Of a stretch of DNA of 64,000 nt, positions 36,461-45,578 are shown one piece after another. The notes beneath the pieces were generated by a model. It did no database searches. It worked only from the letters and a program-made list of their open reading frames with translations, and was not told where the DNA came from. Origin of the DNA: Leptospira fluminis (lineage in GTDB: Bacteria; Spirochaetota; Leptospiria; Leptospirales; Leptospiraceae); NCBI RefSeq assembly GCF_004771275.1, contig NZ_RQEV01000017.1, positions 129,044-193,043 of the forward strand, read 5' to 3'. Position numbers and translations under genes: made by a program. How positions within the stretch are numbered: position 1 is the stretch's first letter; each line of letters begins with the position of its first letter.

Positions 36461-37597
36461 TCATTCCGCGAAACGAAAGACCGCTTCCGACGGGAAATGA
36501 TCGCTGGCTTCGGCCGCGTCCCCTTTTCGAAGGACGTCGTACTTGCTTTTGACCAACCCTGTCGAATAGAAAATATAATCTATGGTCCGGTCCGGCTCGG
36601 CGATGGCGGGATCGTTCGGATAATATGTGAAGAATTTCTCCTTTTCGGGACCGTTCAATTCCTCCTTCGTAACTACGGAAGACCAGCCGTCAAAGAGAGG
36701 TTTGATTTCCTGATCGTCTCCGTAATAAAACGCTCCGTTCGGGTGCAAGGTTTTCCGATCGAAACCCGGCGGGAGAAGATTGAAATCTCCCGCTAAGATC
36801 CAATCCGACCTTTCTCCGTCCAACTTCCGCAACAGATCCGAAAGGAATTTCACCTGTTTTTGCATCGTGTCCGTTCCCATGGAGAACGCGTCCAAATGGG
36901 TATTTAGAACGGAGAACTTTCGTCCTCCCGATACGGAAAGATCCGCCTTCAGTACGGCTCGCTTCAATTGGAACTGACGACTGATAGGATCCGCTTCCGC
37001 CAAAGGCAACTGATAACGCACTGCCGAAGCGATCTTATATTTACTCAAAATGACCAGCTTCATCCCTGCCGATCCGAGAACTTTAGGATGAGGCACAAAG
37101 CCCGCTTTCCAATAAAAGGCTTCCGTCCTGCAGGGATAAAAATCCGAAAGGTGCTGAACCAATCTCTCGGATTGGTTTTCCCCGCGGGTCCTTTTGGCTC
37201 CGTCGTCCACTTCTTGCAGCAATACTACGTCGGGATCCGTCTTCAGGATCACGTTAGCGACCTTTTTCAAAGTGGCATCCACTTCTTCGGAAGTCGTCAC
37301 GGTGTCAGGACCGGATTCGTCGGGAACGTCGTACCAAAAGACTTTTTTCTTACCGGCAAAATATTGCACGTTCCAAGAAAGCACTTTCAACTCCTTGTTT
37401 CCCGGAACCTCGAGCGCGTAGGATTTGCATACCACATCCGCGTTTTCCGTCTGCTTCGGATGAAAGGTGGAAAAATAAACCGCCGCCAGCAATAGAGAGA
37501 ATGCGACCAGCGCGACATACAGGATGTTCTTTAAAATTTTCAAGACTCCCCCTAAGAATTGTTTTCGTCCGGAGTTCCGCTTCGTTCGGCGAAGCAT
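36461..37597 (-). CDS. Membrane-anchored endonuclease/exonuclease/phosphatase-family protein
   Basis: About 378 residues from the ATG at 37597, which has a poor ribosome site; TTG at 37543 (after GGGGGAG) is an alternative. A membrane helix ([18 protein letters not shown]) places the rest outside the cytoplasm. The EEP fold follows with [36 protein letters not shown] and the final [10 protein letters not shown], so the catalytic Asn, Glu, Asp and His residues are all present. It could be a nuclease, phosphatase or sphingomyelinase-like enzyme. The upstream part of the open frame is antisense to the next gene and was excluded. Confidence 0.85.
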   Translation of the reverse strand: MLRRTKRNSGRKQFLGGVLKILKNILYVALVAFSLLLAAVYFSTFHPKQTENADVVCKSYALEVPGNKELKVLSWNVQYFAGKKKVFWYDVPDESGPDTVTTSEEVDATLKKVANVILKTDPDVVLLQEVDDGAKRTRGENQSERLVQHLSDFYPCRTEAFYWKAGFVPHPKVLGSAGMKLVILSKYKIASAVRYQLPLAEADPISRQFQLKRAVLKADLSVSGGRKFSVLNTHLDAFSMGTDTMQKQVKFLSDLLRKLDGERSDWILAGDFNLLPPGFDRKTLHPNGAFYYGDDQEIKPLFDGWSSVVTKEELNGPEKEKFFTYYPNDPAIAEPDRTIDYIFYSTGLVKSKYDVLRKGDAAEASDHFPSEAVFRFAE

Positions 37598-37712
37598 CCT
37601 TTTGTAAATATGCTCGGGGTTTCGTCCACAATTTTCGATCCGGATTTTACGGACGAAGGAATCGGAAAGACTTTCCCTTTTTAGGGGGATCCGGCAGCAT
37701 GGAGTCGATCGC

Positions 37713-38735
37713 ATGAGTCGTTCCTTTTTTATCCCGTTTCTTTTACTGGTTTTCGGTGGATTCGTACTTTCTCTGCAAGCGGAGGAAGTGGAATTACAGG
37801 TTATTCTCAAGAACGGCACAAAGGGAGGAGAAGGCTCGGCGGAAAAGGTCCGTGCCTTTGCGCTGGAAAAGCAGATGATCCCGCTTTCCGTGGGAGAGAT
37901 AGGTCCCGTAAGAGGAAGTTTCCGCTTACCGAAAGTGGAGGCGCCGAACGGGCTTCCGATTCTTTTGCAGGTCACGTACGGCGGAGTGAATTACAATAAA
38001 ATCGTTCCTCCTGTTCCGATGATGCGGGCACAACCCCAGGAAATCACGGTCTATGAAAAGACCCAGGACAGATCCTCGATCAAGACCAAGTCCCTGTTAC
38101 AGATCACCCGATCTAAGGACGCGTTGATCGCCTTCAAAGTATTCATTCTTCATAATAATTCCATTCCACCCCGCAGTTTTCAGAACGACGCGGATCCCCT
38201 GGAGATTTTCGTCCCGTCAGAGGCCACGGACGTTTCCGCCCAATTGACCCAAGGCGCCGGAATGGGAATCCCGCTCCAACTTCGTCCCGGAAAACAGGGA
38301 TGGATTCTGGATCGTCCGATTTTGCCGGGGACTTCCCAGTTGTACGTTTCCTATTCCATCCCGGCGAGCAATCTGGCGTCCGTGACGTTTAAAGACAAAC
38401 TCCTCTTCGAAAAGAACGACGGGGAACGGGTCGTTTTTGCCAAACCGAAGGATATGGAACTCTCCTTTGTGGGAGCTAAGAATCTCAAAAAGCTGGAAGC
38501 GGATGTCCCGGAAGACGTAAAGGCTTACTCGGTGGCCTATTCCGCTCCCCGCCAAGAAGTGACCATATCCGTGAGCGGAGGACAAGCGGTAGAATCGTTT
38601 TCTTCCGATCAGGAACGGAATATAGAGAACGGAAAGATTTTCATATCCGCGGAAAAAACCCTCTTGGGAGTCGTTGCGGTTCTAGGACTTTTATTCACGC
38701 TTTCTTTTCTGTTCGCGTACCGAAAACACCCCTAA
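37713..38735 (+). CDS. Exported membrane-anchored protein of unknown function
   Basis: This 340-residue protein has a signal peptide (FLLLVFGGFVLSLQA-E, about residue 24) and a C-terminal membrane helix (TLLGVVAVLGLLFTLSFLFAYRK) with a basic tail. It is therefore fixed in the inner membrane with its body in the periplasm. The body is beta-rich, with an N-terminal Ig/transthyretin-like region. I do not recognise the family beyond that. It is divergent from the EEP gene by 115 nt and is followed by a hairpin terminator. Confidence 0.7.
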   Translation: MSRSFFIPFLLLVFGGFVLSLQAEEVELQVILKNGTKGGEGSAEKVRAFALEKQMIPLSVGEIGPVRGSFRLPKVEAPNGLPILLQVTYGGVNYNKIVPPVPMMRAQPQEITVYEKTQDRSSIKTKSLLQITRSKDALIAFKVFILHNNSIPPRSFQNDADPLEIFVPSEATDVSAQLTQGAGMGIPLQLRPGKQGWILDRPILPGTSQLYVSYSIPASNLASVTFKDKLLFEKNDGERVVFAKPKDMELSFVGAKNLKKLEADVPEDVKAYSVAYSAPRQEVTISVSGGQAVESFSSDQERNIENGKIFISAEKTLLGVVAVLGLLFTLSFLFAYRKHP

Positions 38736-38758
38736 ATCGTCCGTTTTTTACTGATCCA

Positions 38759-38781
38759 CGCCTCTCAGGCGCAGTCTTTTT
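38759..38781 (+). terminator. Rho-independent terminator
   Basis: CGCCT at 38759-38763 pairs with AGGCG at 38767-38771 around CTC. After CAGTC comes a run of five T, which ends transcription from the exported-protein gene. Confidence 0.6.
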
Positions 38782-38878
38782 AGCGGAAGAAATTCTTCTT
38801 TTTTTTTACCGGCCTCCTTGACTTGCCAATTAGTTTGATATAAAATTAAATTTCTCAATTCTTTCGGAGGTCGGAAAA

Positions 38879-39715
38879 ATGGAAAATTCGTATTCCGGAA
38901 AAATCATCGATGCCTGGGCACAGCCCGCTCTGGTCTCTATGGTCCAGAAATTACCGGAAGTATCCTATCTTTTCAAGAGGTCCGGTTCCGGAAAATACGC
39001 GCACACCAGTCTCTCACCGGAAGAAACCGTCGAGCTGATGGACCGTTCGGGAATCGACAAGCTTTTGTTGCGTGCCTGGTGTAGACCGGGCGAATGGGTC
39101 TGCACCAATGATCAAATCTTCGAATACACGAACCGGTTTCCGGATCGATTTGTCGGCATCGCCTCCGTGGACCTTCACAGGCCGGTACAAGCGGTAAAAG
39201 AATTAAGAAGAGCGATCAAGGATCTGAATTTTAAAGGATTATTCCTTCTACCTTGGCTTTGGGAACTTCCGCCGAATCACAAATATTATTATCCGCTTTA
39301 CGTGGAATGTATCGAGCTGGGGATCCCTTTCTGCACGCAGGTAGGTCAGACAGGACCACTCAAACCGTCCGAGCCGGGAAGACCGGTGCCTTACCTAGAC
39401 GAAGTCGCATTGACTTTTCCGGAATTGGTGATCGTGGGCGGCCATATGGGATTTCCCTGGATAGACGAAATGATCGGAGTATGCATGAAGCACGAAAACG
39501 TGTACATAGACACCTCGGCGTATCTTCCCTCCCAGTATCCGAAGCAATTGCTGGATTACATGAAGACTAGTGGCAGAAGCAAGGTGCTTTTCGGCACGAA
39601 TTTTCCGCATCTGGAATTCAAGAAATGTACATCCCAGCTCGGAAATCTGGATCTTCCCGATTCTTCCCTGAAGCGTTTTCTCTTTTCAAACGCGCAGAGA
39701 GTCTTTCGTCTATAA
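38879..39715 (+). CDS. Amidohydrolase-family (ACMSD-like) protein lacking canonical metal residues
   Basis: This 278-residue TIM-barrel protein belongs to the amidohydrolase_2 group, with VGIASVDLHRPVQAVKELRR, FCTQVGQTGP and VIVGGHMGFPW. The first-strand metal motif His-x-His is replaced by IIDAWAQ, and the last-strand Asp is replaced by Asn in FGTNFPH. Related actinobacterial proteins show the same IDVW-Q and GTNYP pattern as far as I recall. This could be a subfamily with altered metal binding rather than decay. A GGAGG ribosome site precedes the ATG. Substrate unknown. It stands alone. Confidence 0.82.
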   Translation: MENSYSGKIIDAWAQPALVSMVQKLPEVSYLFKRSGSGKYAHTSLSPEETVELMDRSGIDKLLLRAWCRPGEWVCTNDQIFEYTNRFPDRFVGIASVDLHRPVQAVKELRRAIKDLNFKGLFLLPWLWELPPNHKYYYPLYVECIELGIPFCTQVGQTGPLKPSEPGRPVPYLDEVALTFPELVIVGGHMGFPWIDEMIGVCMKHENVYIDTSAYLPSQYPKQLLDYMKTSGRSKVLFGTNFPHLEFKKCTSQLGNLDLPDSSLKRFLFSNAQRVFRL

Positions 39716-39774
39716 CCGGACGTTCTCGGCGCTTTTAACGTTTGCTCGAGCGCTTCTTTTTAGGGGCGGCGGAC

Positions 39775-40656
39775 TTAATTTTTTTTTTGACCGGCTTTTT
39801 CAGGAACGAGAGAATCCACGAATTCCTTGATATCCTTAAGGACGTTTTCCTTTTCCGGAGAGGTTTCGTTCATGATTTCATGATATAGATTCGGATAGGT
39901 TTTAATCCGTTTGTTCTTATAGACAAGATGGTTATAAAATTCCAAACTTCCGGCGGGATCCGCGATTCGATCCGCTAATCCATGAAGGATCAATATGGGA
40001 GTCCTCAGGATCGGCGCCTTTTTATTGGCGATCTCGCCCTGTTGGAACAACTCGTATCCCATAGAGAAAGAGACTTTGCCGTGAACAAGAGGGTCCGCGG
40101 CGTATGCTTTGACTACCTCAGGGTCATGACTCAACAGATTGATGTCTAGATTCGCATCCAAGGTGGTGGCAGGAGAAATTTTACGCAAGAAACCGGCGGC
40201 GGCGATTTGGATCTTCTGGAAAGCGTTCGCCGGAATTTTCAAAGCGGGGGCGGAGGCCACTACCGCATAAAGATAATCTTGGTTGATTCCTTCTAAAGCG
40301 TATCGAATGACGACCGCACCTCCCATGGAATGTCCCAAAAGTAGAATCTTATCTTTCTTTTCCCGGCGACGAACTTCCTGAACCAAATCGGCCAAATCGT
40401 CCACAAACAGCTCGAACGTATCCGCGTGCCCGCGTTTTCCGTCGGACTTACCGTGTCCTCGCATATCCAATGCGTAAAAGTTGATATCGCTGTCTTTAAA
40501 ATAGTTTAATAGGTTGTTATAACGACCGCTATGTTCTCCGAATCCGTGGTTAATCACCATTACTCGATTGGCATCCGGCTTGGTCCAGGCTTGGCAATAT
40601 AGCTTAGTATTATCGCGTGAGGATTGGATATAAAATTCTTTGTGCTGATAAGCCAT
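39775..40656 (-). CDS. Alpha/beta hydrolase, monoacylglycerol-lipase type
   Basis: This 293-residue protein begins with a domain like lysophospholipase L2/MAG lipase: VINHGFGEHSGRY (oxyanion), ALDMRGHGKSDG, nucleophile elbow GHSMGG (Ser about 118), acid in LHGLADRI and catalytic His in NLYHEIMNE. No signal peptide is present, so it should act in the cytoplasm on monoacylglycerol or lysophospholipids. The C-terminus ends in a Lys-rich tail. Transcribed divergently from the MFS gene (239 nt between starts). Confidence 0.9.
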   Translation of the reverse strand: MAYQHKEFYIQSSRDNTKLYCQAWTKPDANRVMVINHGFGEHSGRYNNLLNYFKDSDINFYALDMRGHGKSDGKRGHADTFELFVDDLADLVQEVRRREKKDKILLLGHSMGGAVVIRYALEGINQDYLYAVVASAPALKIPANAFQKIQIAAAGFLRKISPATTLDANLDINLLSHDPEVVKAYAADPLVHGKVSFSMGYELFQQGEIANKKAPILRTPILILHGLADRIADPAGSLEFYNHLVYKNKRIKTYPNLYHEIMNETSPEKENVLKDIKEFVDSLVPEKAGQKKN

Positions 40657-40894
40657 GGAAGAAGACTCCGGGGTTGGAAAGGATTCCGATCGAAGCTATC
40701 GAAACTTTCCGAGCGGGTCAAGTCTTTATTACGTAAGGTCAGATTTGCCTCGTCGGAAGTTGATTCTTCGTATCCGAACCGTAACTAGACCCGCTTCCGG
40801 AAAGTATTCGTTGACGGTTCCCTCAGGGCATGGTACAGAATCCAGGCCGCAAAAAAAGAACCCCACGGCAAAACCCTTGATTGGAGAGATCCGG

Positions 40895-42277
40895 ATGCCC
40901 CCACCACCTTCCGAGAAAAGTAAACTTCGTTATTTTGGACTGCAAGAACTCGCGGACCGGGGAGGAAATGCCGTCCTGGCTTTTTGGATGATTCTCGGAA
41001 TGGCTTTCTTTTTATTCGCCGATCAGAATCTGATTTCTCCCAACTTACGGAACATAGCTCGATCCTTCGGAATCTCAAACCAAAAGGAAATCGACTGGAA
41101 GATGGGCGGGGAAATTCCGATTTTTTTCTTCGTACTAGGCGGTTTGGTTTCCGTGAACATGGGGTATCTGACCCAAAGGTATTCCCGGAAAGTTTTGGTC
41201 GTCGCTACCGTGTTGTTGGGAGAAATTCCCTGCCTGCTTTCCGGCTTGGCACGTTCTTACGATGAATTTTTACTTCTAAGAACTTTGACCGGATTCGGTT
41301 TAGGCGGGAGCTTTCCTCTCCTCTTTTCGATCTTAGGGGATTATTTTACGGATAAATCCCGTTCCACTGCCTCCGGTTATCTTTCTTTAGCGATGGGCTT
41401 GGGCGTGGGTGTAGGTCAACTCGTAGGAGGAATTTTAGGGGAAAGCGATCCGGAAAACGGATGGAGACTCAGCTTCGTTTATATGGCTGCCCCTTCTTTT
41501 TTGTTCATGGCCGTTTACGCTTTGTTTTGCGAAGTTCCCCGGAGAGGAGGATCGGAAAAGGAATTTATGCAGACGGACACTTCCTCCGAATCGGACGTCC
41601 GTTTAACATGGCAGGATATAAAAATTCTTTTCGCCAACAAAACGAATATAGGAATCTTTCTGCAAGGAATTCCTGGCTGCGTCCCCTGGGGAGTGTTCTT
41701 CACCTTTCTGGCCGACTTCTACGAACATGATTACGGAATCCCGAAAGCGAGCGCCGCCGGGTTGGTGACGTTCGCCGCCATCGGCATCTTTGCGGGCACG
41801 TTCTTCGGCGGAGTCATCGGCCAAAAACTGTACAACAGAAATAAGAGCTCCATGCCGATCTTCTGCGCGGTGATGGTGCTCGTCGGAACCGCTCCGAGCG
41901 TCTATCTATTGCATGCGGGACGCGAGGCTCTGAACCCTAGCTTTTTATGGATCAATGTTGCGACCGGTTTCATCATTTCCGTAACCGGCCCGAACGTACG
42001 TGCTCTAATCATGAACGTCAATCCTCCTAAAAATCGTGCAGCGATGTTTTCGCTCTACAATCTGACGGATGATCTAGGCAAAGGCCTCGGCCCGGCGATG
42101 GCCGCGATCATTTTGGGATTCGTAGCGGATCGGAGTACCGCTTTTACGATAGCGGTTCTATTCTGGATTCCTTGTTCCCTGCTTTGGGGTATCATTCTCT
42201 CGAATTTCCGAAAGGACGAGGAAAGCGTACATAGGATCCTGACCGAAGAAACGCGAAAAAAAAGAAGGACTTCCTGA
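40895..42277 (+). CDS. Major facilitator superfamily transporter (Spns-like)
   Basis: This 460-residue protein starts at the ATG at 40895, with GGAGAG 6 nt upstream. Longer in-frame starts would run over the divergent hydrolase start and read as low-complexity sequence. It has about twelve membrane helices, the loop motif MGYLTQRYSRKVL (the equivalent of GxxxDRxGRR) and a central cytoplasmic loop near residue 225. The pattern resembles the spinster-type branch that moves lysolipids or sugars. Substrate is not readable. Its stop is 1 nt before mtnC, so the two may be co-transcribed. Confidence 0.88.
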   Translation: MPPPPSEKSKLRYFGLQELADRGGNAVLAFWMILGMAFFLFADQNLISPNLRNIARSFGISNQKEIDWKMGGEIPIFFFVLGGLVSVNMGYLTQRYSRKVLVVATVLLGEIPCLLSGLARSYDEFLLLRTLTGFGLGGSFPLLFSILGDYFTDKSRSTASGYLSLAMGLGVGVGQLVGGILGESDPENGWRLSFVYMAAPSFLFMAVYALFCEVPRRGGSEKEFMQTDTSSESDVRLTWQDIKILFANKTNIGIFLQGIPGCVPWGVFFTFLADFYEHDYGIPKASAAGLVTFAAIGIFAGTFFGGVIGQKLYNRNKSSMPIFCAVMVLVGTAPSVYLLHAGREALNPSFLWINVATGFIISVTGPNVRALIMNVNPPKNRAAMFSLYNLTDDLGKGLGPAMAAIILGFVADRSTAFTIAVLFWIPCSLLWGIILSNFRKDEESVHRILTEETRKKRRTS

Positions 42278-42278
42278 A

Positions 42279-42998
42279 GTGAAGCAAGAAACTCCGAACG
42301 TTTTTTTATTCGATATAGAAGGCACGACCACGCCTATCGAATTCGTCCACAAAGTGCTCTTTCCCTACTCCGACTCCAATTTTCTATCTTTCTTCCGGGA
42401 ACAATTCCCGGAAGAAAGACGATTCGAAGAATTCAAAATCGCTTCGGAAAAGGAAACCGAGTTCGACGGGCCGCTGGAAAAAAATCCGGAAAGTCTTTCG
42501 AGATTCTGCTCCTATCTGGTATCCAAGGATCGAAAGTTAGGAGCGTTGAAGGAGACACAGGGAAAAATCTGGAAACGCGGCTACGAATCGGGAGAGTTAA
42601 AGAGTACCATTTTCTCCGACGTGCCTCGCTTCCTCGGCAAAATCAGGAACGCCGGAAAGTCGGCCGCCGTCTACTCCTCGGGAAGTGTGGAAGCCCAGGT
42701 GCTCATTTTTCGATATTGTGAAGCGGGAGACCTGACCCCCTACTTCCGCTCCTATTTCGATACGGAAGTGGGAGGAAAACGGGAACCCCAAAGTTATCTT
42801 GCGATCGCGGACAAGCTGGCGGTTTCCCCGGGCAAAATCGTCTTCTTTACGGACATAAAAGAGGAAGCAGAGGCGGCAATCTCCGTCGGAATCCGCCCTT
42901 TTATAATGGAAAGACCCGGCAATCTGCCCCAAGGCTCGCACCAGTTTCCGATTTTAAGGACTTTCGACGACGTTCCGCCGGATTTTATCGGAACTTAA
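42279..42998 (+). CDS. mtnC: Acireductone synthase (enolase-phosphatase E1)
   Basis: This 239-residue HAD-family enzyme opens VFLFDIEGTTTPIEFVHKVLFPY, the diagnostic MtnC start, with nucleophile Asp in FDIEGTT. It also has YSSGSVEAQVLIF and the metal-binding FFTDIKEEAEAA. It converts 2,3-diketo-5-methylthiopentyl-1-phosphate to acireductone in methionine salvage, downstream of methylthioadenosine released by spermidine synthase. The start is GTG at 42279, overlapping the MFS stop region. The spermidine synthase gene is 2.6 kb downstream; other salvage genes are not in the window. Confidence 0.95.
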   Translation: MKQETPNVFLFDIEGTTTPIEFVHKVLFPYSDSNFLSFFREQFPEERRFEEFKIASEKETEFDGPLEKNPESLSRFCSYLVSKDRKLGALKETQGKIWKRGYESGELKSTIFSDVPRFLGKIRNAGKSAAVYSSGSVEAQVLIFRYCEAGDLTPYFRSYFDTEVGGKREPQSYLAIADKLAVSPGKIVFFTDIKEEAEAAISVGIRPFIMERPGNLPQGSHQFPILRTFDDVPPDFIGT

Positions 42999-43036
42999 TA
43001 CTGAAGAGATCCGCGCCGCCTACCGAAATTCGTACT

Positions 43037-44323
43037 ATGACTCCGTTCCGAGCCTTTCCGATCCTCGCGTCCCTTTTTCTCGCCTTCGGAACACCCCAAG
43101 CCAAAGAAGTGATTTACGCCTTTCGCGATCCGGGAATGCCGAAAAGTTCCAAACAGGACGACAAACCCAGAAAAGAAAAGATGATTCTGATCGGAGAAAC
43201 GATGATGTTCGATAAGGTAAAACCCATCGAATACGAAGGACAGTACAAGAACCTGGAACTCGGTTACGATATCCGCCCGGATATCGTAACGGTGAAAGTG
43301 CATTACGATCCGGGAATCCGTCCGGGACAGGTCCTGTATCTCATAGAAAAAGACTTCGATCACGAAACCTTTAAGGACGGAAATATCGTGGGGCAGATCG
43401 AAGTGAAATCGGTGTTTCAAACCGCATTCATCGGAAAGCAATTGCGAGGGATCGGCTATCTGGGAATCGCGAAAGAAAAGGTTCTTTCCGTAGCCTATCC
43501 CTTATCGTCGGAACAAACGGGCCCCGCCTTGGTGGAACGGAAAAAAGGGGACTATCATTACGCGAGAAACGAAGTCCCGGAAGCGATCCAAGCATACCGC
43601 AAATCGATCCGTTTGGATCCTTCCTCGCCTACCGCACATTATCGATTAGGAATACTGTATTTAAACGAATCCCCCGATCCCCAAGGTGCAGCAACCTGTT
43701 CCGGAATTTTACCCATGAGCGCCGGAGCAGAATTCGCGTCCGCTTGGAAAAAAAGAGGGAGATTCGAATCGGATCAGGACATGATCCGGTTCGCGAGGGA
43801 ATACGTTTCCTTTTTGAACTGCAAATCGGAACAGTCCCCGAGCTTCCTTAAAGGGAGCGGGGTTCCTGAAGAACTTTACCGGGCGGAGGAAGTGGCTCGA
43901 TCCGGATTTCAGGTTTCCCGTTCCGACTACGAACTTTTAGTGAGAAGCGCCGAAACCTTTTATAAATTTTACCTCGCCTACACACCCAAAAAAGTACAGC
44001 AAAGAACCGGATCCTCTCCGGAGGAGTCGGCTTCGCTACGGAATAAGCAGGACAAATCCTGGGAAATCGCGGAGCGACTGTTAAAGGAAGCCCGTACGGA
44101 TAACGAGACGGATTATCGGATCCACAGAATTACCGCCCTCATGAACGCAAAACGCTTTCTGGAAGTTTCGGGAGGAATTCGTTCCACCACTATTGCTCCC
44201 GAAGCCGCATTCTTTCGGAAGAAGGCCTTGAGCGCAATCCAGTCCTATAAACAATACAAACCGAAGAACGTTCCCGGAGATCGGGATATTCTAATCATGG
44301 AAAAGGATTTAGGAGGGGACTAA
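43037..44323 (+). CDS. Exported TPR-containing protein
   Basis: This 428-residue protein has a short signal peptide (MTPFRAFPILASLFLAFGTPQA-K). A beta-rich segment follows (about 40-150, KVHYDPGIRPGQVLYLIEKD), with one or two tetratricopeptide units near residues 175-215 (YHYARNEVPEAIQAYRKSIRLDPSS). The rest is helical and Arg/Lys-rich without a family match I know. Probably periplasmic. It starts 38 nt after mtnC but has no evident metabolic link. It converges with the LuxR gene 4 nt away. Confidence 0.72.
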   Translation: MTPFRAFPILASLFLAFGTPQAKEVIYAFRDPGMPKSSKQDDKPRKEKMILIGETMMFDKVKPIEYEGQYKNLELGYDIRPDIVTVKVHYDPGIRPGQVLYLIEKDFDHETFKDGNIVGQIEVKSVFQTAFIGKQLRGIGYLGIAKEKVLSVAYPLSSEQTGPALVERKKGDYHYARNEVPEAIQAYRKSIRLDPSSPTAHYRLGILYLNESPDPQGAATCSGILPMSAGAEFASAWKKRGRFESDQDMIRFAREYVSFLNCKSEQSPSFLKGSGVPEELYRAEEVARSGFQVSRSDYELLVRSAETFYKFYLAYTPKKVQQRTGSSPEESASLRNKQDKSWEIAERLLKEARTDNETDYRIHRITALMNAKRFLEVSGGIRSTTIAPEAAFFRKKALSAIQSYKQYKPKNVPGDRDILIMEKDLGGD

Positions 44324-44327
44324 GACC

Positions 44328-44864
44328 TTAATCCTCCTCTTCGGGAAGAAGCGCTTCTATAAAATAAGCGATGAATTCCAACTTACCGGTCATGCCGGAT
44401 TTTTTGTAGATGGAAAAGGATTGGTTCTCTATCGTTCGAACGCTCTTTTGCAGATTCGCCGCGATTTGCTGATTGGAAAAACCTCTTAACATCAGCTTTG
44501 CAATCTCCTCCTCGGATGGAGAAAGCCCCCAAGCATAAAATTGCAATTTGATCGAGCGCCAAAATTCCTCTCCTATCTTCTTTCCGCCGGGAAGGCTCAA
44601 TCGATTTTTATAGGCGCGAAGACTTTCCTCGGCCTCCCTAATCCGTAACTTCGCCTTCTTCAGTTCCAAAAACAAACCGATAAAAGCGAGTAAACCGATC
44701 GAGGCTAACAAAATCTCGACGGATTCGGAGCGAATCGAATCCAAAGAACGAAAAGCAAGAATTCCGTGGAGAGAAAACAGCTCCGCAAAAACCCACGTAA
44801 AAAAGAGAACGATATAAACGAAAACAAAAAGGATTCTAAAATTACCGATATTTAATACTCTCAT
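44328..44864 (-). CDS. Membrane-anchored LuxR-type regulator
   Basis: About 178 residues from the ATG at 44864. Two hydrophobic segments (about 9-30 and 48-68) precede a short coiled-coil (LKKAKLRIREAEESLRAY), then a GerE/LuxR helix-turn-helix (LSPSEEEIAKLMLRGFSNQQIAANLQKSVRTIENQ). This is a one-component, membrane-bound regulator of a kind seen repeatedly in Leptospira. The signal is presumably sensed near the membrane. Upstream in the same frame the sequence is not protein-like and overlaps the next gene in another frame, so the shorter start is preferred. Confidence 0.8.
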   Translation of the reverse strand: MRVLNIGNFRILFVFVYIVLFFTWVFAELFSLHGILAFRSLDSIRSESVEILLASIGLLAFIGLFLELKKAKLRIREAEESLRAYKNRLSLPGGKKIGEEFWRSIKLQFYAWGLSPSEEEIAKLMLRGFSNQQIAANLQKSVRTIENQSFSIYKKSGMTGKLEFIAYFIEALLPEEED

Positions 44865-44941
44865 TTCCTTCGTCGCAAATGGCGAAAATCGCCGAATCAA
44901 AATATCTTTCCGAAGAAACGTCCGGAGGACACCGGACCGAT

Positions 44942-45343
44942 TTAAGTCGATTCGAATTGCGGAGGAGGCAAGGACAATAACGCGGAACGCAACATCGGAA
45001 AAAGAAGGAGAGAATCCCTCCTTTCCCGATGATACAGGAACGATTTGGGCGAAAAGAATTCGAATCCGAAACTCGGAAGGGATTTGTCGTGGAACTCGCC
45101 TTTTGTTTGGACTTCGAAATAGGATCCGGTAAATAACCCTTCGTGCCCTCGGATAGTATGCCTTGCACTCTTGAGTTGAATTGCATCTCGACCGACTATC
45201 GTATAATTTCCGTTCCAAATATCGATACTATCGATGACGGCGTCCATTCCGACGGAATAAAGTAGAACGACGAATGTGAAAGCGCGAAGAAACCGAAATC
45301 TGTTCTTCTTTTTGCTTTCCACGCTGGAAACTGTCGATCGCAT
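44942..45343 (-). CDS. Small hypothetical membrane or exported protein
   Basis: This 133-residue protein has a Lys/Arg-rich N-terminus and one hydrophobic segment (FLRAFTFVVLLYSVGMD, about 18-34), which may be an uncleaved signal. The body has TYTIVGRDA-like strands and a basic tail. No family recognised. The gene precedes the LuxR gene on the same strand by 77 nt, so it may be co-transcribed and act as its sensor partner (inference). No clear ribosome site is visible at the ATG, hence moderate confidence. Confidence 0.5.
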   Translation of the reverse strand: MRSTVSSVESKKKNRFRFLRAFTFVVLLYSVGMDAVIDSIDIWNGNYTIVGRDAIQLKSARHTIRGHEGLFTGSYFEVQTKGEFHDKSLPSFGFEFFSPKSFLYHRERRDSLLLFPMLRSALLSLPPPQFEST

Positions 45344-45511
45344 AACGGGTTTAAAGTTTAGAAGATGCGGAATCCTTAAGTCAATTCTTAAAAGAAAATC
45401 GTTCCGACTTTTTACGACAGAGAACTTTACGATTTCCTACAAAATAAAACCTTAGTCGATTGTTCTTGTTCCTTTTCTTCAAAAATCATTCCTTTATTTC
45501 CGATTTGGAAT

Positions 45512-45541
45512 GAGTAGTTACCACATTGGTGGCTTCTACTC
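45512..45541 (+). promoter_or_regulatory. Leader hairpin upstream of spermidine synthase
   Basis: GAGTAG (45512-45517) pairs with CTACTC (45536-45541). An inner CCAC (45521-45524) pairs with GTGG (45529-45532), separated by a symmetric 3x3 internal loop and a 4-nt apical loop. It ends 37 nt before the preferred speE ATG and may be a translational control element. Confidence 0.45.
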
Positions 45542-45578
45542 ATTGACATGCGTTTCGTATCCGATACAATCATTTTAT

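Noticed and set aside
37598..37975. N-terminal extension of the EEP-family gene
   Set aside because: It is antisense to the exported-protein gene at 37713 and reads as a composition shadow, so the start was moved to 37597.
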